A stretch of 64,000 nt of DNA from the NCBI RefSeq assembly GCF_040954835.1, contig NC_090698.1, positions 2,602,501-2,666,500 of the forward strand, read 5' to 3'. A program made the translations under genes and the position numbers. Positions 21,001 through 33,000 of this stretch are shown in pieces. Numbering within the stretch: position 1 is the first letter of the stretch; every line of letters begins with the position of its first letter. The notes under the pieces are model-generated. The model made no database searches and had not been told where the DNA came from. It saw only the letters and a list, made by a program, of their open reading frames with translations. Origin of the DNA: Lepisosteus oculatus. Lineage: Eukaryota > Chordata > Actinopteri > Semionotiformes > Lepisosteidae.

Positions 21001-24000
21001 GGGAACATTACTGTGTAAAAAAAAAATGGATTTCAGGAACATTCAAAAGCAGGAACTTTTTTTCCCTTAAGCCCCTAGTTTCCACTTGTCCCTTGGGGAG
21101 TTGTTTGGCAGTGTTATACTCTACTGTGAGAGTTACCGGAGTCTTGTGATTTCAGAAAAAGGACCCGGCCCAGTTCCTGCAGGTCCATGGGAGAGCGTAC
21201 AAGATCCACTTGGACTCTGCTGTGGCTCTGGCTGCCGAGAGTCCAGTGAACATGTGAGTACTTCTCTGCTCCTGTTTGCCTTAGGCCACAATAGTTCCCT
21301 GTAGCCACACTAACACTACAGGATCACAGGGACAGCACTGTACCATACAGACACTGTGCAGGGTCAGAGGGAGAGCACTGTACCATACAGACACTGTGCA
21401 GGGTCAGAGGGAGAGCACTGTACCATACAGACACTGTGCAGGGTCAGAGGGAGAGCACTGTACCATACAGACACTGTGCAGGGTCAGAGGGAGAGCACTG
21501 TACCATACAGACACTGTGCAGGGTCAGAGGGAGAGCACTGTACCATACAGACACTGTGCAGGGTCAGAGGGAGAGCACTGTACCATACAGACACTGTGCA
21601 GGGTCAGAGGGAGAGCACTGTACCATACAGACACTGTGCAGGGTCAGAGGGAGAGCACTGTACCATACAGACACTGTGCAGGGTCAGAGGGAGAGCACTG
21701 TGCCGTGCAGACACTGCAGGGTCAGAGGGAGAGCACTGTACCATACAGACACTGTGCAGGGTCAGAGGGAGAGCACTGTACCATACAGACACTGTGCAGG
21801 GTCAGAGGGAGAGCAATGTGCCGTGCAGGCACTGTGCAGGGTCAGAGGGAGAGCACTGTACCATACAGACACTGTGCAGAGTCAGAGGGAGAGCACTGTA
21901 CCATACAGACACTGTGCAGAGTCAGAGGGAGAGCACTTTACCGTGCAGACACTGGACAGGGTCAGAGGGAGAGCACTGTACCGTACAGACACTGGGCAGG
22001 GTCAGAGGTAGAGCACTACCGTGCAGACACTGGGCAGGGTCACAGAGACAGCACTGTACCACACAGACTTTGTTTAAGATCACAGGGACGGCACAGACCA
22101 CAGCAGAAACTAAGCCTCTAACACATGGTTCGTCTCCACATATCCATAACTGAACCAAATTTGTACATTTTCACTTAATGTGTGTATCCTCACTTTCTGA
22201 ACAATTAACAGATATCTGTGGTCCATGATACAGAAAAATGGGCACATTTGTAGTGGTAAGATAATAATTGCTTCTTTCTTCCTGGCAGGATGCCTTGGCA
22301 AGGGGATGCCAACAACATGATTGACAGGTTTGACGTGCGAGCCCACCTGGACTACATTCCCACCTACACCCCTCCGCTCCTCAGCACAGTGTAAGTACTG
22401 GCACGGCCACCAGGGGGCGCCCTGAGACCTTTTGTTTTTCCTTATGGTCCTTGTAGGACAGTGAGGGCCTGTTCCCTATCCTCCAGGCTCTGACTGTGCC
22501 CTGTGCTTTTCCAGAACGCCGGAGCAGGAGTCAGACGAGAGGAAGTGCAACTATGAGCGATACAGGGGACTGGTGCAGAACGACTTTGCCAACAGTGAGT
22601 GAAGAAATATATCTTACGTTCCTTTGCCAAAGAAGGCAGCCCAGCTGTTTCTGTGTTCTGTTCCATAGTAGCGGCTATCCATGTGTCCACTGTAGGAAAC
22701 CTTCTCAGGATCATGGTGAGGGTGTAGCTGAGATCACATGGCTATTTATCAAGGCTGGTAAAGGGTTTATGGAGCAATAGATGTGTCCCAGGTTGTAACA
22801 AACACTGCCTCTGACCCAGATGCGGCCCCAGAACACTGAGATAAGATGCTTTATGAGAGTTCATTAGGGGGAAAGGAACGACCTTTTGTGTGCAACACAA
22901 GAAGGAAAGCTGGTTAACTTCAGTCGTATCAGTATGAAACGTTAAGGGTAAGGCTTAGTGACGCACAGCAGGCAGAGGCTGGTGGTTTCCACTGTCCAGT
23001 CCTGGCCGCGGCCAGAATTATTCTACACCCTGTACCGGTGACTGAGTCTCCTGCTTGGCCTTGTCTTTTCCCGCAGTCTCGGAGGAGCAGTGCCTGTACC
23101 AGATCTACGTGGACGAGCTATACGGGGGCCTGCAGAAGCCCAACGAGGAGGAGAAGAAGAAGTGAGTGGCGCTGCCCGGGGGGCCCTGGGTGCTGTGCTG
23201 CTGACAGATCTTTCCAGCTGGGGAGGGGGTTGCTGGAGACGACCGCTGCATCTTCAGTGTCTGCCTCCAGCTCAGCTCTCGGGCGCTGCAGCGAGGCTCA
23301 AAGCCACCCCAGTCATGCTGAGGAACCCAGGGTCTTTCTCTCTTGGCCACTGAAGCCAAGAGCAGAGGGTTCCCAGCTGTACCATTGAAGCCTGTACCCT
23401 GGCTTCTCTCAAGACGCGGTTTCAGTTGATCCCTGGATCAGTTACCTGCTGACTAGCCCATGTCCCAGTGCGCACTCTTGCAGTCTTGCACTCTTCATAT
23501 GCACGTTCCTGCTCAGGTCTGCAAGGGCTCGGGGTTTTATAAAAACAAATTTTTATGAGACTACTTTAGATTCAACTGTATGAATTCTTGGTACAAAGTT
23601 TTGACATAAAGCTTTTATTTGGTTGCCTGATTTGGACCGATGAATATTAGTTTGTCTGTGGTGTATTTTGTACTCTGAATATTTAATAGTACGCGTTTTT
23701 AAAGGTACAAAGCTCTTAGGTATTGCCAAGTTTACCTTATTTAGTTTACTTTGAATGAACACCTCCCCCCCCCCCCCAGGCTGGCTGAGAAGAAGGCCAC
23801 TATCGGCTACACGTATGAGGACAGCACTGTGACGGAGGGCGAGGGCCTGTCTGACCGGGGAGAGGACGAGGACTCCGAGAACAGCGACACCGACGAGGAT
23901 GGGGTCATCCCTGACATCGGTGTGTGAATCCGGCTGGTCGGGCGACTTGCGTGTGGTTCCCGAGTCGAGTCGCTGACTTGCTTTTCCCGCTGGTTGTTCT

Positions 24001-27000
24001 GAGGGGCTGAGCTGGAGGAGAGTGATCGGTTGAGCTCAGATCCGTGTTTCTTAGCCAGCAGCTGCTCGGTTCAGTTCGGAGTCTTTGTTTCTTCAGTGTC
24101 TTCTTTTGGCTTTGGTCAAGATCTGTTTGAATCCTTTAAATTGGGGTTCCCTACTTCAGATCCCAGAGAGTCCTCAGGTAGACCTTTGGGCTTCTAAGAT
24201 TGAATTGCCTCAGTTAACATTCTCTACAGATCTCGAGAGTTGTAGAGAGATCTGGAGAATCTGCTTGACTTCCAGCCCTGTTCCACCTCATTGGCAACCC
24301 CTGCGGTATTTGCAGTATTTCCTTGATACAGTGTCTCTGCCCGTGGCTGCTCCAGTCCTGGAGCAAGGACAGGAGGTTAAGGGCGTGGCTGCAGGACTCG
24401 GGAGGTGCAGGTGTTCACGGGTGTGTACTTGTTCCAGATGTGGAGGTGGACGTGGACGAGCTGAATCAGGAGCAGGTGCTGGAGCTGAACAAGCTGGCCA
24501 CGCCCTATGGCATGGCAGAGGGAGACTTTGTCAGGTCAGTGTTCCCTGTGCTGCCATCTGCTGGTGGGGTGTTGTCACAGCTGTTAGTGGCCTAGGTATT
24601 TTGAATTGAATTGAGTAAAGCTTTTGTGTTCTAGACCTTCTGCCTCCCATTATCCCGGCACCTCTGAAGCGTCTAGAGTCCCATGTGTGAGACATTCCTT
24701 TTGCCTTTTCTCCCCAGGATGCTGAGGAAGGACAAGGAAGAGGCAGAAGCCATCAAACATGCCAAAGCTTTGGAGGAAGAGAAGGCCATGTACTCGGTAG
24801 GAGCAATCCACTTCCGGGATTCAGGGGCCACCCCCTGACACGGGGCTCCCCAGCACACTCACACTCTCCTGAAAAGCCTCAGAGATTACAGACTTGAAGG
24901 ATGTCATGCAAACTAATCTCCTGGAAGATGACAGGATGACCGCTTGCCGCGGGCTGCCACGTGATCCAGCAGGCAGGGACACCTGTCGGTATCCACACAG
25001 CGACCGGATAAGAGCGTTCTGTTGCCGGAGAGAGACGTTGACGGTTTTCTGTATTCTGTGTTGCCTACTCCTGCGCCTTCACCCGCCTGGTGCTCTTGCA
25101 GTTGGGGTGCAGAGTGGCCCCAGAGCGCTCTTTCCCTCGCTGTGCGATCACGAGGAGGCGGGTGCGCGTGCGTAGCTCCCAGCTGACGATGCATCTCGTC
25201 CTGGCAGGGCCGGCGCTCCCGGAGGCAGCGGAGGGAGTTCAGAGAGAAGAGGCTGAAGGGCAGGCAGATCAGCCCACCCAGGTAGCTACACCCCGGCACC
25301 AAGCTCTCACACCCAGAAATCGGGAGTCTGTATCCTGTAGCATGCCAACCCCAGGGAGTAGAAAGCAGGATGTGGCCGGGTCCCAGGAGGACCTGGACGA
25401 GCCATGGCTCGGTCTTGTCCTGTTCTTGCAGCAGGGCGGCGTCCCCTGCAGGTGGCTGTGAAGACCCGTCCCTGCGGTTTGTAATAGGGCTGGGGTCCGG
25501 GGATTGTTCTGGGCTTGGAAGTTGGCGGTAGTCTCTGCCTTGCTGATAAAATTTTGACTGGGAGTTCTGCATATTAGTGCATATACTAAAGACACAGATG
25601 AATAAAGGAACAAGTAATAGGTTTATTCCATGCTGAAAAGAGAAGAAAGCAAGCATGCCTCGCATCTGAAGAAGGCTCCACGGCCGAAACGTTGTGTTTT
25701 CTTTCTTCTCTTTTCACCATGGAATAAACCTCTCACTTGTTCCTTTGCAGCCTGCGCATGCTGACGCAGCTCCCCACCTGAACTACAGATGAATAAATAT
25801 TTGATTGCTGATGCTGAACGCAGAATTACAAGATGGTGTTAATCCGACATTCAAGTCTTGCTTTGTGGGGGACTATTGATTGTGTTCCTTCGGGTGCTCG
25901 GGGGAGTCTGGTTTATGTGTCGTTTGTCCAGATGATCACTGCTGGGTCTGTTGGTTGTGAACCCCTGCTGATGGATGGGGGAAGAACCCATGCCTTTTCT
26001 CTGACAGATGACTGCAGCAGTGTCTTTCATGGAGTTATTTCACCTGAGAAGATTACTTTCTGAACCTGCGGCACTGAATCTTTCATTTCACGCGGCATTT
26101 AATAATTCTCCTCGTGGTGTTGATGCCAGTTCATGTCCGGGATAGTTCCCATGTCTTCCTTTGCTGCTTGGGCGCCATGGAGGAGACGGGTGCACTCTGG
26201 CGCGCTCTCCTCCCTCCCTCTGCAACCTTTCCATTCCAGTGTCGCAGATCAGTCTGTCTTTCTGTGCGCTGTGTGGTCGGGCAGAATTCTCAGGTCCTAA
26301 GAACCACGCTCCTCTGTCGACGTAGGGCGAAGAGCTCAGACGCTGACTCGACAGGAATCGCAGGTGCCTGAAGGAAAGAAGGATGCGTTTAGCTAACGAG
26401 AGGGCGGCCAGCAGTGCCGCCAGGTAAAAAGAGCTGCATTAGGGGTACAGCTCAGCTAACAGGCAGCCATGCCGTTTTTTTCCTCTTTACTCATGTGGTG
26501 TCTAAATCGGGTTTTTCCTTTTTCGATTTCAGCTATGCCAGGAGAGACAGCCCCACCTACGACCCCTACAAACGGTGAGCAGGCCCGGGTTCTGGGTGAG
26601 GGTGGGGGGGGTTGTGCACTGGCGGAAAGGGGGTGAAGGAGCATGAACTGCTGTAGACGAGTAGAGAACACAGAGGCGCTTGTGTGGTGGGTGTTCTCTG
26701 CCCGCGCGGTGGGAGGTGTGGAGGCTCTGACCCTCTGACCTCTGACCCCTGACCCCGCTCTCCGCCCGCAGGTCCCAGATGGAGTCGAGCTCGGAGTCGC
26801 GGTCCCGCTCCCGCTCCCACAGCCCCGGGCAGGAGAAGATCACCTTCATCACCAGCTTCGGGGGCAGCGACGAGGAGGGCACAGGCCCCGCCAGCGCGCC
26901 TGGCCGCGCGCCTGCAGCCTCCAAGCACCACGCCGCCCCCCCCGCCCCTCCCGCTACATCAGGTCATAGCAGCTCTTCCCGGTCGGTAGCTTTCCCGTTT

Positions 27001-30000
27001 TTTTTCACTCCTTCCGTTTTCCCGTTTAGCTGAGCACGTAGGTCAGGGCTAGAGCCGTCGCTGGTGGACTGGCACCCTGGCACGCTCCCAGAGAGCAGGG
27101 GAGGCCGAGGGGGGGCGAGGTCATCGGGGTCACTGGGGCACCTGGACTCCTGCTTCTGACGCTGACGGCCCTGAGTGCCTGCCTGCTTCCTCGCAGCGGC
27201 AGCTGGCAGCCGGCTCGCCTCGGGCTCCAGCCGCCTTCAAGCGTTTCCGCGCCGGCGCTCCGTGGGGGCGTGGGGGCTGACGGGTGTCGTGGACCCAGCA
27301 GCACATCCTGTGGCCGCCTGGCCCCTTCCCACTGCAGTCCGCTTCAGCCTGGCCCAGTCCAGACTCGGACTTCCTCCAGGCCCACGTCCGCTCGCAGCCT
27401 CGCTTCCCACTGCGAGCGGGTCAGACAAAGATAGGATTAGGGCGCTTTTACAGACAAAACTATGAAAGTGTGCTTTTACTGTACACTGGAATCAGGAATC
27501 GGGTTTTAACCTTCCGAAGAAGTCAGAGCTCAGAAAGGCCACAAGTGAGAGGAGACCGTTTGGTCCTGTTTCTCTCACGTCCCATTGCCAGCAGTGGTTC
27601 TACTGGGACTAAACCCCCAGGAATTAACCCTCCCTCTGCAAAGGAGAAGCTGAATGCAGACATGACCCGGATGGAAGGTGGGGGCAAATGCCAAACGGAC
27701 AGGTACTCTGTCAAGCTGGAATCAAGCCCAGCACCCCGGCCCTGTGAGGAAGTAGTACTAACCACCACACTGCCCCAGCGCTGAAACGTTTGAACACGGC
27801 TGGCCCATTGCTCTACTCAGGGCCGTGCTCTGAGATGGTGGGAGGCAGCAGTCTAGGAAGCGTCCAGTTTCTGGATCGGGTCTTCCTTGCTCTTGCCTGA
27901 AAATCAGCCCCTGCTTTTAGACATGACTCTTTGAGTCACTGGGAGTTTTCTGAACTCGGGGCTCTGCAGGCTTGGCAGACGTTTAAAATCGTGAAGCGGG
28001 CCCGGTGATTTCCTTCCTGTTGTTATTTCGCAACGGCTTTCCACGTGTGATCCAGACAGCCTGAGTGTGCGAACGGGCTGTGTCACGTGTGTGCGGTTGA
28101 GTGAGTCGAGTTCCTGTGTGTGTGTGTGCAGTGCAGTGCAGTGCAGTGCAACAGAAGGAGGAGTGAGCGCGTGTGTGCTGTAGGAGATTTTCAAAGCAGG
28201 ACACTGTCAGTCAGAGGGAACTGTCGCAGGTCTTTTCCGGTCTGTGCAGTGCAGACTGTTGAAATGCTGAGAAGCTCCGAGCACCTGCAGGCACGAGTGC
28301 GCAGCTGTGCTAAGGGTTTTCACTTAGACTTGTGAAAAGGGTTGGAATTTGAAATAGTGAAGCAGGCGATAGGACAAAAGCTCACTTCCTTAGTAAGTGT
28401 TAATGTATGCAATGGGATCTCTATTTCTGATTTTTTTTTTAAAAACGTGAAAAGTTAAACAGATGTATGTCACGCTACAGTGTCTCTTTTGTGCAACGGC
28501 TGCACTGGTGGCCTCATGGGAGGCTGCTGGGTGTGATTTTGGTCACCAGTGTGTCCAGCTGTTTGCAAAGAGGCGGTGGGGAAGGGAGGGGTTAGAGTGA
28601 TTTAATTAGCTGGGGTTCTCTCCTTGGCGATGTGGGGGTAGGCCTCGTGCTGGACGGAGAGGCTGAAACCTTGGCCACCGCTCTGTGCTGGCATGCGCGA
28701 CCCCAGCCTCTTGCAGGGGTGACCATGGTGACCTGTTGGCCACAGTTCTGACAGGGCGATTGTACTCTGCCCTGTCTCTGTGTTCCTGGGGGCATGGGTG
28801 AGAGCAGCCATGGCTCACAGGCGTGCTGTGTGTGTTTTTCCTGCAGACGGCGCTCGTCCTCCACCAGCTCCTCCTCCTCCTCCTCATCCTCCTCCTCGTC
28901 TTCCTCCTCCTCCTCCTCCTCGCGGTCGTCCCGCTCCTCGTCTCGCTCCAGCTCCAGGTCGCGGAGGGGTCGCCGGCGGGCCGGGCGGTACTCGAGGTCC
29001 CGGTCCCGGTCCCGGTCCCGGTCCAGGTCCCGGTCACGCTCCCGGGGAGGAGCAGGAGGGTACCGGCGCCACCCCCGGACTCACTCGCGCTCCGCAGACA
29101 GGGGGCGCCGCTACACTGCCCGCCGGCGCACCAGGTGGGTGTGGCCAGATGAGCGGCCTGTTCCTCATTGGCTAAGCTGTTACTGAGAGAGCTACCTTTG
29201 GCTTTTATTTCTAGCAAAGTGGGGAAACACATAATTGTGTTTGACTTAATTATGTCTTAATCTTGGTCGGGGTCCTGATTCTCGTTAAGACTGCTATGGG
29301 GCCGTCTTGATGAGTTCAACAGGGTCTTTCAATGATTGAGTGTAGGATTTGGTTTGACAGGCATGCAGAAATGTGTTTCTTTCTCAGATGAGATGTTCGT
29401 TTTCACAGGCAAAGCTTTTGGGTATTTTATTTTTCCAGTCCCATTTGATGCAAGCAGAACCTACCCCTGTTATCCTCCATTTTATCTGGAAATGTAACCT
29501 GTCCTCTTTTGTGATTTTCCTAATTCGCCTGTACGCTCGGTCTCTCTCTGTCTCTCTCTCTATCTCTGACAGGAAGTGCAGTACTTCCTTTGTGAGCACG
29601 TGTTTGCAGTAACGTTTTGATTCTGTTGAAAGAGAAGCAGTGCCGGCTCAATTCTTTCGAGTGTCTTACAGATAAGATAAGCTCACTGCACTATAGCTTT
29701 CAGAATAGGATGGTTGTGCGAAAATAGCAGCCTGGTACTCTGCTCTGGGATACAGCTGTAACTGCTCGTTCCCGTGAAGGTACAATATTCCCCCGATTTT
29801 GTTTTGTTTCTTCAAGATGAAGCCTTTATTGAGATCGAAGCTTTATTTAGCAGGGGGCACTTGAGTTGCCAGCTTGGTTCACGGTCAGAGGAACTCTGAC
29901 TGCTTTTACTTCTCCTGTCTACTTGGAGCCAGGCTCCGTCCGTCCCTGGAACTAAGAAGCTGTGTTTTTTTCCCCCGTCCCGAGAGTTAGGATGCCAGTG

Positions 30001-33000
30001 TCGTGTGTTGAACCCGCCTGGTTGCAGTGTAGCACCGAAGGACCTTTTAGAATCGCCATGGCAGTCAGCTGGTGACGTGACCTGGGCTTGAACCCATGAT
30101 CACCGAGCTCAGCTCCTCTGCAGCGTCCTACCCCAAATCGGGGTATTTTTTGTGCAACGTCGAAGTCTAAGCAACAGATCCAATTTACAGAGTAGCTGCT
30201 GCTGTCTTACAAATCTCAGTTCACTGAGCACTTGGAAATGCTTTTCACTCGGAACTGAGGGAACTGCTTTATTTACCCTGGACCCTTCCGATCTCTCTCC
30301 CGCAGGTCGCGCTCGCGCTCCAGGTCCCGGTCCCGCTCGGCCAATCGGTACAGGAGGGGCAGCCGCGGAGGGGGTGCCCGGCGGGCGAGCAGCAGCGCCA
30401 GCCCCGCCGAGTCCCCCTCGCCCAGCCGCTCGCCCTCCCCGCGCCACGCCCCCCCCACCGCAGCCGGCCTCGGGGACAAGCTGAGAAAGTGAGCGCACCG
30501 TCCCTCGGCTTCGGCCTCTCCACCTGAGGACTGAGAGTCGGGCAGTCGTCTGTGTGTGTGTGTGTGTGTGGGGGGGGGGTTTCAACGATGTGTCGGTGTA
30601 TTAAACAAGTGAGGAGGAAGTAGCTCCAGTCTGGTAATAAGCAGGAATACACTCGGCGGCCAAAATATTAGGAACCCACAGGGAGGACTGTGCGGGGCCT
30701 CCGTGAGCACAAGGGACAGCCTGAACTGGAAGAGGGCAAGGGGGCGTGTGTTTCACCGGGGGCTGGCCTGAGCCCCACCCTTTTCTTCTAGCAGGAAGCA
30801 TCTACAGCACAGCAGTGCGGTGTTGAGCTGGTGCGATGTTGAGCTGGTGTGCACTGCAGGTCCCACCAGTTCGGCAGGTTTTCAGCAGCATTGAGATAAA
30901 GGGTTGTTTTGGCCAAGGGAAACGATGGACATCTGTGCTCTGCCCCTCAGTTATGCCTTCATTAGCCATGGAGAGAGTCTGTTTGTTTGACTGGGGGGGG
31001 TTCCTAATATTTTGGGCGGCAGAGTGAAGCTCATTTTCTTTCTGGGCTGGGTTTTAGTGTAGTCGTACCACTGCAGTTTCAGTGCAGAAACTGTGGAAGT
31101 GCACTTAAAACTTGAGAAAAAGAGGCACATCTGTACTGAAAGAGCTGTGGGGGTGTGGAACAAGCGCCCTAACCTTGCAGTTGAAGCTGATAACTTTGCT
31201 TGTTTAAAAAAAAAAACACCTGAATGAGATCCCAGAATCAATCGGCTACCTATTTCTGAACGGGTTAGACCAAATTTCCCACTTGTTTATAATTGTTCTT
31301 GTGCTCAAACCCATTGTGAGTAGAGAATATAGAAAGTTCATACAGTTCTTGGTCTTTCTCTCTAGGCCTGACAATCCTGGTGGTAAAGAGACTGGAGCTG
31401 CCAAAGTCAGTAAGAATTTGACCTTGTTTTTCTATGTCTCTGCACATCTGAAACACATGTTGTCTCACTACAGTGACAGCCTACGGATGATCTGTCATGC
31501 CCTTTGGATTTTTTTTCTGTTCCGTAATGTACTGTCCGGTCTGCAGATCTAGGAAAATCGGAGCCTGTGTCCCTGGTGAAAATAAGCACAGTCTTGTACA
31601 TGGGCATTAATTAACATTAACTGGTTAATTGTTCTTTTTCCATTCCTGACTTGATGAGCTTCTAAGCTGACCAGCGTCCTAGAGTCGCAGAAGGGTTTTG
31701 GGATGTTTAGTAACACCTGTATGTAGACGGTCACAAATGTTTGAACATGTCTTCCTAGTTTTGTGCTTTTATATCCTTTTACAGCTTGGTTTTGTCCCAC
31801 ACACCTCTTTGGGCACTTGGGGTTAATCAGAATCTGTTTCGAGCTGTTAAATACAGTGACATTTCAGTGGAGAATGCCCTCAGACGGTTCACTTTCCAGC
31901 TTCTTCCCAGAGTGGCTGATGGCCCTGATTTGTATGGAAGCGTTTCTAAACGGAGTTGTGCAGCAAAACGTGTGTTTCAAAAGAGGATTTCAAAAGAGGA
32001 ACATAGCACAGACATGGCACTCTGTCGTGTCCTCGAGTTCACGTGCCACTGCCCTGCAGTGACCCAGAGGGCGATGCAGAAACGCTGCAGTTTCGTGAGC
32101 GAGACTGAGGATGGGCCACTGCCCGCCCATTTCCGCCCCCAACCAGGACCTGTCTTTGAATCATCTCTTGCCCAAACCCGAGAGACCTTTCTCTCCTCCT
32201 CCGCCCTGCACTTCTGCGCACCTCGGGGCGAAAGCGTGGTGGCGCTGGCTCCGGCTGCTCACTTCCGCGTCGTGTTCGCTGCGACGCATTCGGACGTGGC
32301 GAGAGGAAACGCCGAAGGGAGGGGGGGAGCTGAACCAAACACAAAAGAAGCGATCTGGTTCCGCAAACCAGAAACGAAAAACCGCGGACCAGAGCCAAGC
32401 TGCGGGGATCGCCGACGGGCTCGATCCTCGACTCCGCGCCCTGTCCCTCCCCGCTGCTCCACGGTGTGGGGTTTCCCTGCTGGAGTCCGTGCGCGGCGCT
32501 GGTCGCCCGTCCCGCCTGGGCAGGCTTGCAAAGAGGGCCGTGGGCCCACCTGGCCGCGTGAGGACGCACCCCCTGCTCCCGGGGAGTCCAGGAGTCGGGG
32601 GCACAGGCGTGGGCAGAACGGCCACTCGGACAGGGAGCTGCAGAAAGCCGTGGGAGCTGATGAGCTGGGGTGCTGAGGTCATCCTTTCGGGGAACCCACC
32701 CGTGTCTCCTTTCACACGTCTCGCCTTCCGCCGCTGTGCTCCTGGGTACAGATCCACGCCGGCCCTGCTCGGCCCGCAGCCGCTGTCCCTTCGCCCCGTT
32801 CGCACTCACCAGTGTGGTTTTCTTTTGCAGCCCAAACTGACCCCCCAAGAGAGGCTGAAGCTCCGCATGCAGAAGGCGCTTAACAAGCAGTGTAAGAGCA
32901 GGGCTGTGGGGGGGGGGCAGTCCGACCACACCTGAGTGAGGTGACTCGCACTCACGCGCTACAGGCAAAATCAAACCGGCTCACCTGGTCAGAGAGAGAG

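Noticed and set aside
21356-22153. Frames of 265, 241 and 191 codons with repeated TLCRVRGRALYHTD-type peptides
   Set aside because: Pure translation of the 40-bp minisatellite in three phases, inside a clasrp intron.
31786-32974. Long frames on both strands (296, 274, 214 and 311 codons) in a clasrp intron
   Set aside because: They overlap each other and the real exon at 32831, show no family resemblance, and follow high GC content.
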